This document shows positions 52,001 through 62,364 of a stretch of 64,000 nt of DNA, piece by piece; positions within the stretch are counted from its first letter, which is position 1; every line of letters begins with the position of its first letter. A program made the position numbers and the translations under genes. This DNA comes from Augochlora pura (lineage: Eukaryota; Arthropoda; Insecta; Hymenoptera; Halictidae), in NCBI RefSeq assembly GCF_028453695.1, contig NC_135774.1:24800001-24864000 (forward strand), given 5' to 3'. The notes below the pieces were generated by a model that searched no databases, was not told where the DNA came from, and was given only the letters and a program-made list of their open reading frames with translations.

Positions 52001-53434
52001 ACGCCTATCATGTCCACCAACGTCGTTGCATTTTTACTTTTAAATAAATTCCGAGACGGTTGTACTTTGGACAAGTTAGTGGAAGCATTTGACACGCTCA
52101 GACAAGACTTAGAGACTCGGAAGAGAGATATTGCGTTCTGTGGGGAAAGTCTCGACATTATCAATCACGCTGTGAGCAAATGATTCTTTTATTAGTTTTT
52201 TTATTGAAACAAGGTGATATGACCTCGCATTATATCTTTTAGATGGATATTTTGGGGCCGGGGTTAGTGCAACAGCAGAGACAAGAGATTACAGAGGCAA
52301 TTGATGGTCAATTAATCAAATCAGGCTTCGTCACCGCAATCCGTCCTGTCTCGATATTACCAAATGTGATCGAATTGTCTTATTACAGCAATACGATGCT
52401 TACTTGTTACGTTATGGATAGTATAGTAGGTAAGGATGAAACCAATTAATAGTTTTAAATCACTAATCTCAGAAGAAATTACTAATGTATTGCTTGTGTT
52501 TTTTAGTATCAGCTTTGTATGCTGAATTGCATTCACAGATCAACGATCCAGAAGCGATTGCTCAAAACAATATCACAGTATCTCAAGATCTCCTCGTTCG
52601 AAGGTCACTTGAACTATGCGATATTCTTAAATACGAATTTATATTTTGCAAACCATGCCAGGATTTAGAACGCGTCGTTATTGAGGCTATACAGAATCTC
52701 TCGCATACTGATATCATTATGTTACAAGAGGTATTATAAGCTAACCTAATTGTTTACCGACCAAGCTATTGAGAGTGAAAATGATTTTACAGCCAGATTG
52801 CTTAGAAGAAGAGTTGTGGAGCAAGAGGTACGCATCAAAGTTTGACGACAGTTCAGATGAAGAATACATGGCCAGCAATAGGAGTAAAAAAATTCAATAT
52901 AAAGTATGGACACGCTTTACACAGCTGAAGATATTTTGTTATAGTGATTCTCATTTGTTTGAATTTTGTTTTAGCTAAGTGTAGTACCAGAACACGCAAA
53001 ACGTATGGAATTTCTTCATACGATGTTACGGCCGTTAGTTGATACCTATACGTTCAGTGCCTTTACACTTAAAAAATTAGTAGGACGATCACTTACTGAA
53101 AGAGATCTAGTTCAAGAAGTCCTAGCAGAATTGAAAACAAATTTAGATCGGGGTATAGTAAATTATGGTGAGTAGTAACATCGGAATATGTTCAATGGAT
53201 AATAAGAGAAGAGAAGTAATGCAGGATTAATTTGTTCATAAAATAGGAGAAAGCTTATGCGTTGATCCAATAAAAAATTCGTTGAAGTTGTTTGAAAAAT
53301 GGAATGTTTTGGAGTGCCATGCGCAAGAGAACATTAAAATATTCTATCTGAAGGATGAGTATGACAAAGATTGGGCTGTAACGGAAATCTATGAAACAAT
53401 AGCACCTTTCAAATGGATTCGAAATGTAAATTAA
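43035..53434 (+). CDS. mino: Glycerol-3-phosphate acyltransferase, GPAT1/minotaur type
   Basis: GPAT1-type enzymes acylate glycerol-3-phosphate at sn-1, the first step of glycerolipid synthesis, on the outer mitochondrial or ER membrane. Exons: 43035-43096, 48424-48542, 48605-48783, about 50054-50137, 50263 to about 50295, 50495-50889, 50977-51400, 51472-51643, 51987-52171, 52243-52429, 52507-52730, 52793-52903, 52975-53167 and 53247-53434 (851 residues; human about 828). All four acyltransferase motifs are present: HRSHLD (about 256-261), GAFFIKRR, EGGRTRTGK and VPVTMNYER; CCRSCTP and a SDEE acidic patch also match GPAM. Exon 1 encodes a hydrophobic segment (EIFLFFGILLYFF) and joins in phase to exon 2, where ATG 48434 is an alternative start. 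Exons 4-5 are the weakest part: their frame fits GPAM (VTNISK followed by VLNDER), but the best donor at 50291 would break frame, so a poorer donor at 50295 is assumed. Confidence 0.85.
45894..45962. repeat. degenerate tandem repeat, about 28 bp x 2.4
   Basis: Two imperfect copies of a unit like CGCGTTTCAAGTTTMGACTT followed by YCGTGAAT, plus the start of a third copy (TCGCGTTTCGAG). It lies in GPAT intron 1. Read directly; no family is assigned. Confidence 0.6.
47374..47618. mobile_element. possible piggyBac-type MITE (TTAA-flanked)
   Basis: A 245 bp block bounded by TTAA. The left end reads TTAATCCTTTCCATTCGAG and the right end, reverse-complemented, TTAACCTTCTGCGCTCGAA, an imperfect inverted repeat of about 18 bases. 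The left end continues into a short hairpin with AGTGGT and ACCACT arms followed by CTAAAAATTG, a layout I associate with piggyBac-like termini. The inside is AT-rich with no transposase. Inverted repeats are diverged, so this is tentative. Confidence 0.4.
47899..48048 (+). pseudogene. acidic transposase-like N-terminal remnant
   Basis: A 49-codon open frame, preceded directly by an in-frame TAA and an ATG, rich in Glu/Asp/Ser (ARNSESEYEQIESDDFSDFD). Such acidic N-termini are common in piggyBac-like transposases found in insects. No catalytic DDD region follows; the frame ends in A-rich sequence. It could equally be chance. It lies 280 bp from the TTAA-flanked element. Confidence 0.25.
48167..48192. 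promoter_or_regulatory. inverted repeat with two Grainyhead-like sites
   Basis: Perfect 9-base arms CGTAACCGG and CCGGTTACG with an 8-base spacer. Each arm contains an (A/T)CCGGTT core, which fits the Grainyhead consensus. It lies 230 bp upstream of GPAT exon 2, which carries an alternative start, so it could belong to an internal promoter. The repeat is seen; the role is inferred. Confidence 0.35.
48784..50053 (+). other. GPAT intron 3
   Basis: A 1.27 kb interval from donor AGA/GTGAGT to the assumed acceptor GACAG at 50053. It contains the 131 bp MITE. A further short exon could be hidden here, because vertebrate GPAM has about 20 more residues between the CCRSCTP-like block and the next conserved segment than this model does. 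Confidence 0.5.
48829..48959. mobile_element. 131 bp TTAA-flanked MITE
   Basis: The left end reads TTAACGCGTTGATGG and the reverse complement of the right end TTAACACGTTGACCG; 12 of the first 13 positions allow a clean inverted repeat (TTAACRCGTTGAY). Both ends carry TTAA, the target site of piggyBac-type transposons. The inside (about 100 bp) is noncoding. It lies in the GPAT intron between exons 3 and 4. Confidence 0.6.
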
Positions 53435-53995
53435 AGAAATAACCTTACCGAGAAAATAACTTCTGTAATGTACTATTCTTTTATATGAAACATCGTTGTA
53501 AAACCTTGTATATAGTGGATTCAAAATATTAAGTAAGATATAAGTTTAAGAAACTGTGTTTTCGCTGCACATTAGATTATGTAAATTAAAAACTTGACAA
53601 GCTCTGTAGATAAGTCTTGATAAATATTTTTTATATATCTATGGTATTGTACAGGTAAAGTTTAGATTTCAGTTATTAATTCTGATGCGCGTACAAAAAT
53701 TTTATATACATGGTTCATGTGATATTACTATACAATCAGCATTAGATGATTATAGTTTTATAGTTACTACGTTAATAAAACTAATCTTATATACTAATGG
53801 TTTGGGTAGCAGTAAATTCTTTATTAATGTCAACGAAAGATACGTACTAAAAGCAAAGCTATTTTTATTATATTTTTATATAAAAATGCTAATTTTATAC
53901 GAAATATTTACGTTAAATGTATATTATTAGAAAAAAATAAATATAATGACATGAGACTTCCGGTACTATTAATATGTATACAATAGAAGCATATC
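53435..53995. other. convergent 3' region, GPAT / Tektin-3
   Basis: 561 AT-rich bases between two stop codons of converging genes. It contains AATAAA on the plus strand at 53936-53941. No gene was seen. Confidence 0.5.
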
Positions 53996-56138
53996 TTAAA
54001 ATTTAATAATTGATGCAATTGGGTAGGTTTTTCTCATACCCATGCACTTTTCTCTGTCAATAAATAGTGCATCAACTTTTGATTTTAGATCTGTTTCTAA
54101 ATTGGATCTAGTGCGTAACAGTTGTTGATGTTGTGCTTCAAATTTTTGCAACTTCAAGTTCATTTCATTTATCATTTCATTTATGGTTTCTACTTCCTTG
54201 ATCATTCTGTGAATCCAAACCATAAACGTAAGATTAATGTTCTGAGAACATGCATCATAAATTTGTTTTCTTTTTATATACCTGAGTTGAGCATAATCTT
54301 TGCACAGTTCGGCTTCGGGTCGATGGCTCCTGCTTTCAAGACGAGTGTGTGCAACTTTCAAGGCAGAGCTTTTATCTGCAATTGCTTTTTGCATTAATTG
54401 CATATTTTTTTCAATTTCAAATATCTCTTGTTGCATCTATATCAACAAATATGAAATATGTAGTGCTAAAAGCATATAAGATGAAATTATAGGCTTCAAT
54501 TACTTTGTGTAAATGTATCTGTAATCGTTCTTTTGCTTCAAGCATCTCCGTAACTCTTCTGGCTAGCGCATTATTTGTAAAGCCCCAAGCATCCCACATT
54601 TCTTGACCTACTGCATTTATGGCAATTTCAATGTCGCTAATTAACTGACTAGACTTTGATCTTTCTGTCTGTGATTTTTTCACTACATTATTCGAGGCTT
54701 CAGCCCATGATTCAGCTTGCGTAACGCTGAATAGAAAATGTATTGTAGCGCTACATAATCCTTATTAACTGACTCTGTAAATGATTAATTGTACTGTTAC
54801 CTATTATCGTATTTTTCAATGCCGCTGTAGTACTGCAAACCACGACTAAAATTATTCATCTGGTGAGAAGTGATATCAATCCCTAATGCAGTCTCCTTGT
54901 TTCTTATATCAATTTCTAGTTGATTCTGTACCGCTCTACTATTTGTAAGCTAGATATAAGAATTTGTTGTATAGCATAATATCCGCACTTCTATATAAAC
55001 TTTTCAATTTGAACGTACTTGATTAATACATTTATCAGTAAACTCCTCTAATTTATTTTGGCAGTTTCTCACCACTTCTATCTCTTTTAGAAGAGCATGC
55101 TCGGCCTGATCGTGCACCAAATCAGAACCTAATTACATTTTATATCATATACAGAATGAAAGAAGTGACAATACATATATAAGACTTAAATGGAAAAATT
55201 TAAAACCTGTCCTAGCCTCGCGGTAGTATAAACATTCCTGAGCTATGTGCAATTGTCCTTCCAAATTTTGTATTGCCAACTGTAAGTTCCTACGACATTC
55301 TTGCATTTTTTTATTTGCAATTATCATCCGTTCCAGTTCCGCAGCTACTTCGTTCCTCCAGAACGTCGTGTCCGTGATTCTTTCTCCCAATTTTCGACCC
55401 GTTTCTATTTGACCATTTTGCACTTTTTCATCGGCCTCTCTAAGATTACCTCAACAAATTATAGAAATATATTTTCTTTATACTTAGGAAAAGTAGTCTC
55501 GTTAAAATTGCTCAAGTTAAATTCCAAAATAATATTTTCTTTTACCGCATCATTCGAACGGTGTCCTGGCGCAAGTTTTCCGAATAATTTCTATTGCTAT
55601 TGGATTCATTGTAAAGATTTATCTGGTTTTGCACCCATTCGTATGGACCATATCTAGTGAAGAGTGCAGCTCGAGCCGCATGTGCAGGATTCCTATCGAA
55701 GCCGGTCACTAAATTTGGGAATCGTAATGGTTCCGTGGCCATTCCATTAGGCATGTAACAGGTTTCGGCCAGTATATTTGTCATAGGTTGCGCTGGTCTA
55801 AATTATTATTAGAGTGCCTTTTAAGAAATGTAATTTTTCAAATAATTATGCATAACTACCGGAAGTTCTTACAAGGAGGAGGCTTCCACCATTTCGTATC
55901 CCATAGTAGGACGCCAAGGATGAGGCTTCGGGATTTTATAAAATTCACCGACTCTAATTGGAACAGGTGGACCAGCTATTTGTTCCATACATGGCAACGC
56001 GCCTACTGTGCTCCATGGTTGGAGTTGCTAAAATTAATGTCACAATTTAATGGAAACATTGCATGCGATTTCATGTTTTGGAATACGAACCGAATACATA
56101 ACAGTTTCATTCTTCCCTCCGCTTTTATGGCTATCCAT
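53996..56138 (-). CDS. TEKT3: Tektin-3
   Basis: Tektins are coiled-coil filament proteins inside doublet microtubules of cilia and sperm flagella; in insects this means sperm and ciliated sensory neurons. Coding exons on the minus strand: 56091-56138, 55873-56027, 55546-55797, 55207-55439, 55019-55128, 54801-54949, 54504-54726, 54282-54436 and 53996-54206, all in phase, 511 residues (human about 490). Tektin-3 features are HPWRP near the start, LFTRYGPYEW, NESNSNRNYSENLR, LGERITDTTFW, a tektin loop RPEAELCKD in place of the usual RPNVELCRD, and the end DREKCMGMRKTYP. Most of the protein is alpha-helical heptad sequence. The first exon (MDSHKSGG) is short and its donor (TCG/GTTCGT) is not ideal, so the extreme N-terminus is less sure. 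It shares a 275 bp divergent promoter with Ac45. Confidence 0.92.
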
Positions 56139-56413
56139 GTTGTGCTTTACGATATGCAAGATTTAAGAGAAACCAGAATGTTTAATACAATGAAAATTTC
56201 TTTATTAGAAGATTTCATTTAATTTGAAAACAGTGACATGGTTTAGGTTTCAGAGGGGAAACTTATTTGAAAACCGGAAACAAAGTCGTCACGTGACGTC
56301 TGTCATATGATTCCCGATCTAGTCAGGTGCTCCGTTGCCTTCTGCTCGATTGCGAGCTGATCAGTACTTCAGTATTCGTTTGACTCGACCAAAATTGTTT
56401 CGTTGGAGGCATC
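56139..56413. promoter_or_regulatory. bidirectional promoter, Tektin-3 / Ac45
   Basis: Only 275 bases separate two start codons on opposite strands, so the two promoters must overlap. The segment holds a palindromic CACGTG E-box in full CLEAR context and no TATA box near the plus-strand start. It is moderately GC-rich compared with the flanking introns. Confidence 0.7.
56288..56297. promoter_or_regulatory. CLEAR / M-box GTCACGTGAC
   Basis: A perfect GTCACGTGAC, extended to a 12-base palindrome (56287-56298). This is the consensus for TFEB/MITF-family bHLH-ZIP factors, which in vertebrates and Drosophila (Mitf) activate V-ATPase and lysosomal genes. It lies 117 bases upstream of the Ac45 ATG, where such sites act. 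The match is direct; regulation is inferred from the family. Confidence 0.6.
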
Positions 56414-57728
56414 ATGACACAATTTTGTAGTGTTTTCAGTTTAACTTTCACATTAATCATCGCTGCTCAGGTTTCACTGTTGTATGCGAACGACGCGGTA
56501 CCAGTACTAATATGGGGTGGTGCGGGCTTCGATTCCGAAAGACATTCGATAAATCCATTTTTGAAAACTACACGCAAAGAATTCGATTCGTTTCTGCATG
56601 AAAAGCTGGAAGGCTTGCCCCCTGTACTTCTCTTCGTGAAACGTAATCTGTGTGTTGAGGATTTAATAAAGCACAAACAGGTTAGTATATGAGCGACAGC
56701 GCCCAAAAAGTAATTTGTTCGGACGTTCGAATAATACAGTCCTTTCTTTCAGCTTCTTCATTCGACTATCACTGGTGATTCATTCTATTATTATCCTGCA
56801 GTTGAGACAGCAGTCAACGTTATCGAGGATTTACCTTCTTACAATACAACTTATGCAGACTATACAGATGCTATATCCGAAGGGCAGTTGTCAGTTATGA
56901 CAATTAGCAATTTGGATGTTGTACCGCAGACATATGAAGCACTGAAGGAATCTAGCCCTAATTTAACAGCTATTCTTACAGGAAGATTGTGTAGTTATAG
57001 ACAATCCGAACGCGTTAAAAGGGATGTTACTGAAAATGACACTAATGCTTTTACTTTGCAAACTGCACGTGTACTTTTCTATGCTAGTGAACCTTTATTA
57101 CTGAAGGTAATTACATATTATAAATATCATTTTCCTACAAATAATTAGGTGTAATTTTCTAATAAATGCGTGTGTGTTACAGATTCCACAAAAGAATAAA
57201 CCTGTACAGCTTCTCAATCCAAAAACAAAAGAGATCAAAGATGATGGCGAGTTCATATTGAATCTAATTTACGGAGAATTAGATGATCTAACACTTTCGT
57301 TTAAATTTGAAAATAGAAGTGGTTACTATACTCTCAATAAGATTATTTTACTCACAAATCCTGAGAGTTCTACAAAAAATACCACCAATGTTACCTTAAC
57401 ATCAAGCACAAACATTGTCTTTGCATCGAAATTTTCATATCATTGTTCATATAATACAACTTTCCAAAAAGATGATACTCACGTGCTAACTATAAAAAAT
57501 TTCCAAGTTCAAATATTTAATGAGGCAGATCCCGCAAGAGAGGCGAGATTTAGCGATGCGTACGATTGCGTTGGTTTCACTACGATTCCAATTTGGACAG
57601 GAATATTTGTTACCAGTATATTAGGTCTAATTTTGATTTGGGGTCTTACCATGATTATGGATATTCGTACTATGGACAGATTCGATGATCCTAAAGGAAA
57701 AACTATCGCAGTATCAGCTCAAGAATGA
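56414..57728 (+). CDS. VhaAC45: V-ATPase accessory subunit Ac45 (ATP6AP1)
   Basis: Ac45 is a type I membrane glycoprotein of the V-ATPase V0 sector that helps assemble and sort the proton pump. Exons 56414-56680, 56753-57106 and 57183-57728 join in phase and give 388 residues. A signal peptide (FSLTFTLIIAAQVSLLYA) precedes the luminal domain VPVLIWGGAGF. A furin-like site RVKR lies at residues 176-179, as expected for processing of this family. The C-terminal luminal domain carries several Asn-X-Ser/Thr sites and a Cys pair (YHCSYN, AYDCVGF). One transmembrane helix (IWTGIFVTSILGLILIW) is followed by a short tail with MDRFDDPKGK, typical of Ac45. The protein is shorter than the human form (about 470) and close to the insect size. 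A CLEAR box upstream suggests TFEB/Mitf control. Confidence 0.94.
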
Positions 57729-58486
57729 TATGTTAAATTAACCTTAGTAAAACGAACGTTCTTGTGTAAATATATAACATAAATAGTAACGACCCAATAA
57801 ACTGTTATACCGTTACTTCCATGCTCATGTCGTACATACATATATAATTATTAGTAGTAGCCATATGTAATACATTCTGAAAATATTGATTTTCTTTTAG
57901 AGTTATTCAAATGTATGTAATAACATTTCATTACAGAAAGATATATCTAACCATTCCAATTACCTAATATTATGTATGCATCTGTTCAGTATTTGTATAT
58001 TTGTTGCGTGCAGTAATGCTTCTATCTCGTAATGTTTTCAAAGTAGTTTGTAATTTCTAGTAAATTGTTTTATATCAACAAGGAAAGATGCAATATTATG
58101 TATCAATGAATAATCATTTGATTGTATCTTTCGTTAACAAAACAGTCTTGTGATATATTAATACATTGAAGGGACATGAAGTTTATGAATACGTTCACAC
58201 GGTGCCGTTTCTGTATTCTAGGGTGTTACAAGTTGACGATAAGAGATAGTTATCTACAGATACGCGTATATATATATATAACATATATTTATAGACACGT
58301 ACAAATTCATATACTATAATAATACATACAATAACTTGGTTCTTTAACTATTTTATTGATTTCATAAATTTTTTTTCTTAGCAAGAAATTGTAAAAATGT
58401 TTTATTAGATCGTATGGTAACTTTTAATATATAAAAAACATATTATACAAAACCGTGTATGCTTTTGTTGATTTTTAGCAGAATAC
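57729..58486. other. convergent 3' region, Ac45 / heparanase
   Basis: 758 AT-rich bases between two stop codons. It contains the Ac45 poly(A) signal, a short TA run near 58266-58280, and minus-strand AATAAA candidates at 58352-58357 for heparanase. No gene was seen. Confidence 0.5.
57796..57801 (+). terminator. AATAAA poly(A) signal of Ac45
   Basis: Canonical signal 68 bases past the Ac45 stop. Assigned by position. Confidence 0.55.
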
Positions 58487-60633
58487 CTATGTTCTACATG
58501 CTGGAACCTCTGCTCCATGCAATACCATATATACCATAGAATAGGGTGGCAATTCAATTGATTCTGTTGATTCTAGTATCACAGGCGAGAATGGTGGTAA
58601 ACTTCCATCGGGTTGCAATTTCAATGTTTTACCATTCATCTTTATATCTCTGAAAAGTAATAGAATACAATAATGGATTTTGTAATAATATGACCAATAA
58701 TTGCATTCACATACTTCGATTGAAGATAATCAGAAGTTAACGCATATACGAAGAGTTTAGCATTCTTATCAAGTATAGGAACGATCCCTCGAATAATTAT
58801 TACAGAAGGAACTTTATTAATATTGATTCCGTATATCGTGATAGCTGGAACTCTGTTAATTAATGCTTTCTCAGGGGTACAGTGAGCATAGAGCCGTACA
58901 CCTTCCAAATCATTTGGCGATGTTATCTTTAAAACTCTCTCTGATACAAAGTGTTTATACAAAACACTAACCCACCAGTCTGGATTTGGCATAAGATTTG
59001 GTCCTACCATAGCATAATTACCGCCAAATAATGACTGTCTGGTGACACTATTTACACCAGTACTAGCACTATATCCTAATTTATCAAGCCATAAAAATCC
59101 AGCTACAAATCGATCTGATAATCCTGGTGCACCACCACCAAATGCTGTACTGGTTTCTGCTGTAAATAACACAGTCAATTTTAGTTTTAATGGATGTTAC
59201 TCATTTTGAACATGAATTTATTTAATCACATACATAACCACATAGGGATATTCTTTCCTGATGATGCAATGGCTTGTTGCATGGATTTAATTTGTTCTGG
59301 TAGATAATTGAATGTAGTAATATTAATGAAATCTGAAAGTTTAGCTACTCTCCCATTCAGATAATACTGATGCCAAGTAACATAATTTACACTGTCCTTA
59401 TCGTTCTTTAAAAACGTTTCAGCATACTTTTCTCCCATATGTTGATCATCTCCTACATGGTTCACTTCTGGACCAACAAGGATACTTGCATTATATCCTA
59501 GTCTGTTCAATAACAGTCTTAATTGATAATAATCATTTGCAAGCTGAGTTGCATTCACTTTTCTATTAAACACGTGATAAAATGAATTTGGTTCTGTAAT
59601 TATAATTTAACCATAATTAAAAAATATGGTAAATAAGATTGCAATATTACAGTACAGCATTACCATTTCCTAATTGCCAATCTAACTTCATATAATTTTC
59701 CTTGGCAAACAAAATTATATTCTTGGCATTAGCATTGCTCCATGCATTATTCGCATCTCTAATTAATACATTTAAATCGAAAATCATTCGTAGTTTCGAT
59801 TTCGTTGCAAATTTGTATAAATTTTTAAAATCTACATCAGTGATTGTAAAGTTACTTATATCATCACCATTTATAGGACTAATTGCCGTTTCATTAATTA
59901 TCTGCATCGTCTGTTAATCGTAAAATCACGTTAAGAAATTAAAAAATGAGTAAATAAGCTATGCTATTAAATATACATTACAAGATTGACGAGACCTGAT
60001 TAAAAAATAAACAATCGGAAGATGTTCCGCCTATTCGAACATAAGCGGGTGAAAGATGTCGGGCTAAATTAACGAATTTTTCATTTTCGATTGGAAGATG
60101 TTTCCTGTCTCGTAGTAAACTTGTATCAAGCCCCATGGATAAGAATTTGTCCGATACGACGTACAGAGGTGAGCGTTGCAAATGGATGTAATATACATGG
60201 ATCTTATTTGTCTCATTGATCACATTATTAAAATTCCATGCTGTTAATATTAAGAATATTATACAAAATCCCAGAATAGATAAGCTAAAAACATGGCAAA
60301 ATGAGGTATCTGAAAGTCAGAAAGGAAAAAATTTATTATTAAGTATTCAAACAATTCGCGCAACTTTATAAAAATTTCTATTGCAAATCGAATTGGAATC
60401 TTCGAGCATGCGCAATACATCGCATAACATGGAAGATAATATAGTATACCGGTAGTGTAACTTTAATATTGAAATTAATAATATACGAATTCCTACGTTA
60501 CAACATAATTTTTTTGAAATAAATTAATTGTATTGAAATTTGTCATTAATTGGAACATTTACTTACGGATACGAACGTCACCAAGGTTCTCGTATTGATT
60601 TTTTCCTCGTTCGTTGATTTTCAAGTAACTCAT
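58487..60633 (-). CDS. HPSE: Heparanase (GH79 endo-beta-glucuronidase), predicted type II membrane form
   Basis: Heparanase cleaves heparan sulfate chains. Coding exons on the minus strand: 60567-60633, 59996-60309, 59664-59910, 59234-59593, 58715-59159 and 58487-58649, in phase, 531 residues (human 543). The core starts with KIHVYY and has SPAYVRIGGTSSD, the acid/base Glu in LGNEPNSFYH (the Glu codon is split by an intron), VTWHQYYLNGR, the nucleophile Glu in SETSTAFGGGAPGLSDRF and a C-terminal beta-sandwich domain. So it looks active. Unlike the secreted vertebrate enzyme it begins with about 27 polar residues including YENL, then a hydrophobic stretch (SLSILGFCIIFLILTAW), which suggests a signal anchor. 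The linker between the two vertebrate subunits is about 35 residues shorter here. The start is the first ATG in the open frame. The donor at 59995 (CAG/GTCTCG) is weak but is the only one that keeps frame. Confidence 0.9.
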
Positions 60634-61287
60634 AATTGTCCAAGATTTTCTAAATGTTTTGAGACGTATTTTTTTATTAATTATTCTTGTGCTGCGTAAA
60701 AGAGAGAAATGATGATTAATCGAGTAGTGTGACTTCTGTTTATGTTCATATAGCAACCGTCGATAAGAAAATGAATTATATATTGCGGCCCAATGTTGGC
60801 GAATCGGAGTGAAACAAGCAAATGAGTACAGAGGAAGCTGAGAAATGGCCGCGTTTAATTCAAATATTTCAACTATACATTTAAATTATGTATAAGTATC
60901 TACGTAAATATTTGCAACTATTGTTACTTCAAATAATCTAAAATTTATAATAAAGTACAGTAAACTACTAAACTAAATGAATGTACATAATAAATTATAC
61001 TCGAAACTGGACTGAATTCGATATGAAAAGTGATTTACTATATATTTGAAAATGTATACACAAATTTTTCATAATATCATAAAATATATTTTTATCTGAG
61101 TTATGTCAAAAATTTAAGTACTAGAAGAAATTACTTTGTTACACGTAAATTTTCTTTTCACAATGTTACGTCCAGATTGTATTTTTCCAATACTAAATCG
61201 ACCTGTACAATGATTATATTTTTTCTGTCTGGCAACTGTAACAATTATGAAAATGTTACGCCTAATTAAGCTTTTTGTAATATACGT
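60634..61287. other. intergenic region upstream of heparanase
   Basis: 654 AT-rich bases holding the heparanase 5' UTR and promoter and the 3' UTR of the small gene at 61288-61756. No coding or RNA gene was recognised. Confidence 0.5.
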
Positions 61288-61756
61288 TTAAACAAATTTA
61301 ATGGGAATACCTTTCGAGGTTATTGGACCAGAAGTTGAGTCTAAGCTAGAACTCGACGATTGAAAAAATACAGATTTACGCCGGTGTTTAACAAGACGAT
61401 TACGATAAGACAAACTGCGGCGACGTTTTTGTCGTTTAAATAATTGCTGTTTCGATTCTGAACTGCTTAACTCATTTTCAGCCCAAAATGGCTTGTCACT
61501 ATCATCCGATACCGGCAGCATTAGTTCTGAAGACTTAGATACATGATGATTTAAAATAGTTTTGTGTTCACCATTATTACTAATAACTTACTATTGCTAC
61601 ACATTTCCCAAATTTGAAACACGAACTGTTTTTAATCTCTGATCGAGTCATTGCATTGGAAGACACAGCAGAATAAAATGACTGATTTTCATAACCTTCG
61701 TCATCTTCGGAACTATGCACTGTTTTTCGAATATCGCCACTAGCACAATAACCCAT
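61288..61756 (-). CDS. unrecognised small Ser/Arg-rich protein with MGYCAS start
   Basis: I do not recognise this gene. A two-exon model, 61592-61756 and 61288-61533 on the minus strand, gives 136 residues. Exon 1 (55 residues) has a good donor (ATA/GTAAGT). The 58 bp intron ends in a modest acceptor (TCTAAG), chosen because the stronger TCTTCAG eight bases on would break frame. The N-terminus MGYCASGD fits the N-myristoylation pattern (Gly2, Ser6) with Cys4 available for palmitoylation. An acidic stretch (SSEDDEGYE) follows. The second half has DDSDKPFWAENELSSSESK, then a dense basic block (FKRQKRRRSLSYR and KHRRKS), a Ser run, and the end ITSKGIPIKFV. The basic block could be a nuclear signal or a membrane-binding patch. 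It lies downstream of BRD8 on the same strand, with 608 bp between them. Confidence 0.5.
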
Positions 61757-62364
61757 TATTGCTTTTAGTTAGACTTGCGAAAATATTGTAATTGCAATAT
61801 GTTGATTTTGTAAATTATATGTTTCCGTTAAACTGGTAAATTTGTAGGTGATTTGGGTCTTTAAAATAATTCAAGACCTATTCAGAGCCATTTGGAATGG
61901 TAGGTTTTTTTTTGTTGTAGAATAGTTTCTACTACTTTTTGAAATTTCACTCGTGTACAAGATTAATACAAATATTTTCTTGTTATTTAAAATGTTTTTA
62001 TTACATTTTTGCCGAAACAGAAATCTATTTCAGTGAGTTCTCATTTTTGTAAAGCAATGAAGTATGAATGATTCAATGTATTAAATTCACTGTACATTTA
62101 TAATACCATACTGGTACGTTATAAAAACAAATGAAACCAATTTTATACATTCAGTGTAAAATATTCTGTGTTGTTCTTCATTGCTATAGGGAAGTAATAG
62201 AATAGAATTGAAGTCATTGTTTCTTCTTATAAAAGTTAAGCAACTTTCATGTCTAAAACTTTCCTTTGATGTCAGCAGGGTAGATTTGTTTGGCTTTTTA
62301 AGTGTTCCAAACAGTTCCTTCAAACTTCAATGTTAACCACATACATCTACTCGAAGAGGAAACT
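61757..62364. other. intergenic region, BRD8 3' UTR
   Basis: 608 AT-rich bases between the BRD8 stop and the ATG of the small gene, both on the minus strand. It should hold the BRD8 3' UTR and the small gene's promoter. The 78-codon frame at 62087-62323 has no recognisable homology and no splice context. Confidence 0.5.
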
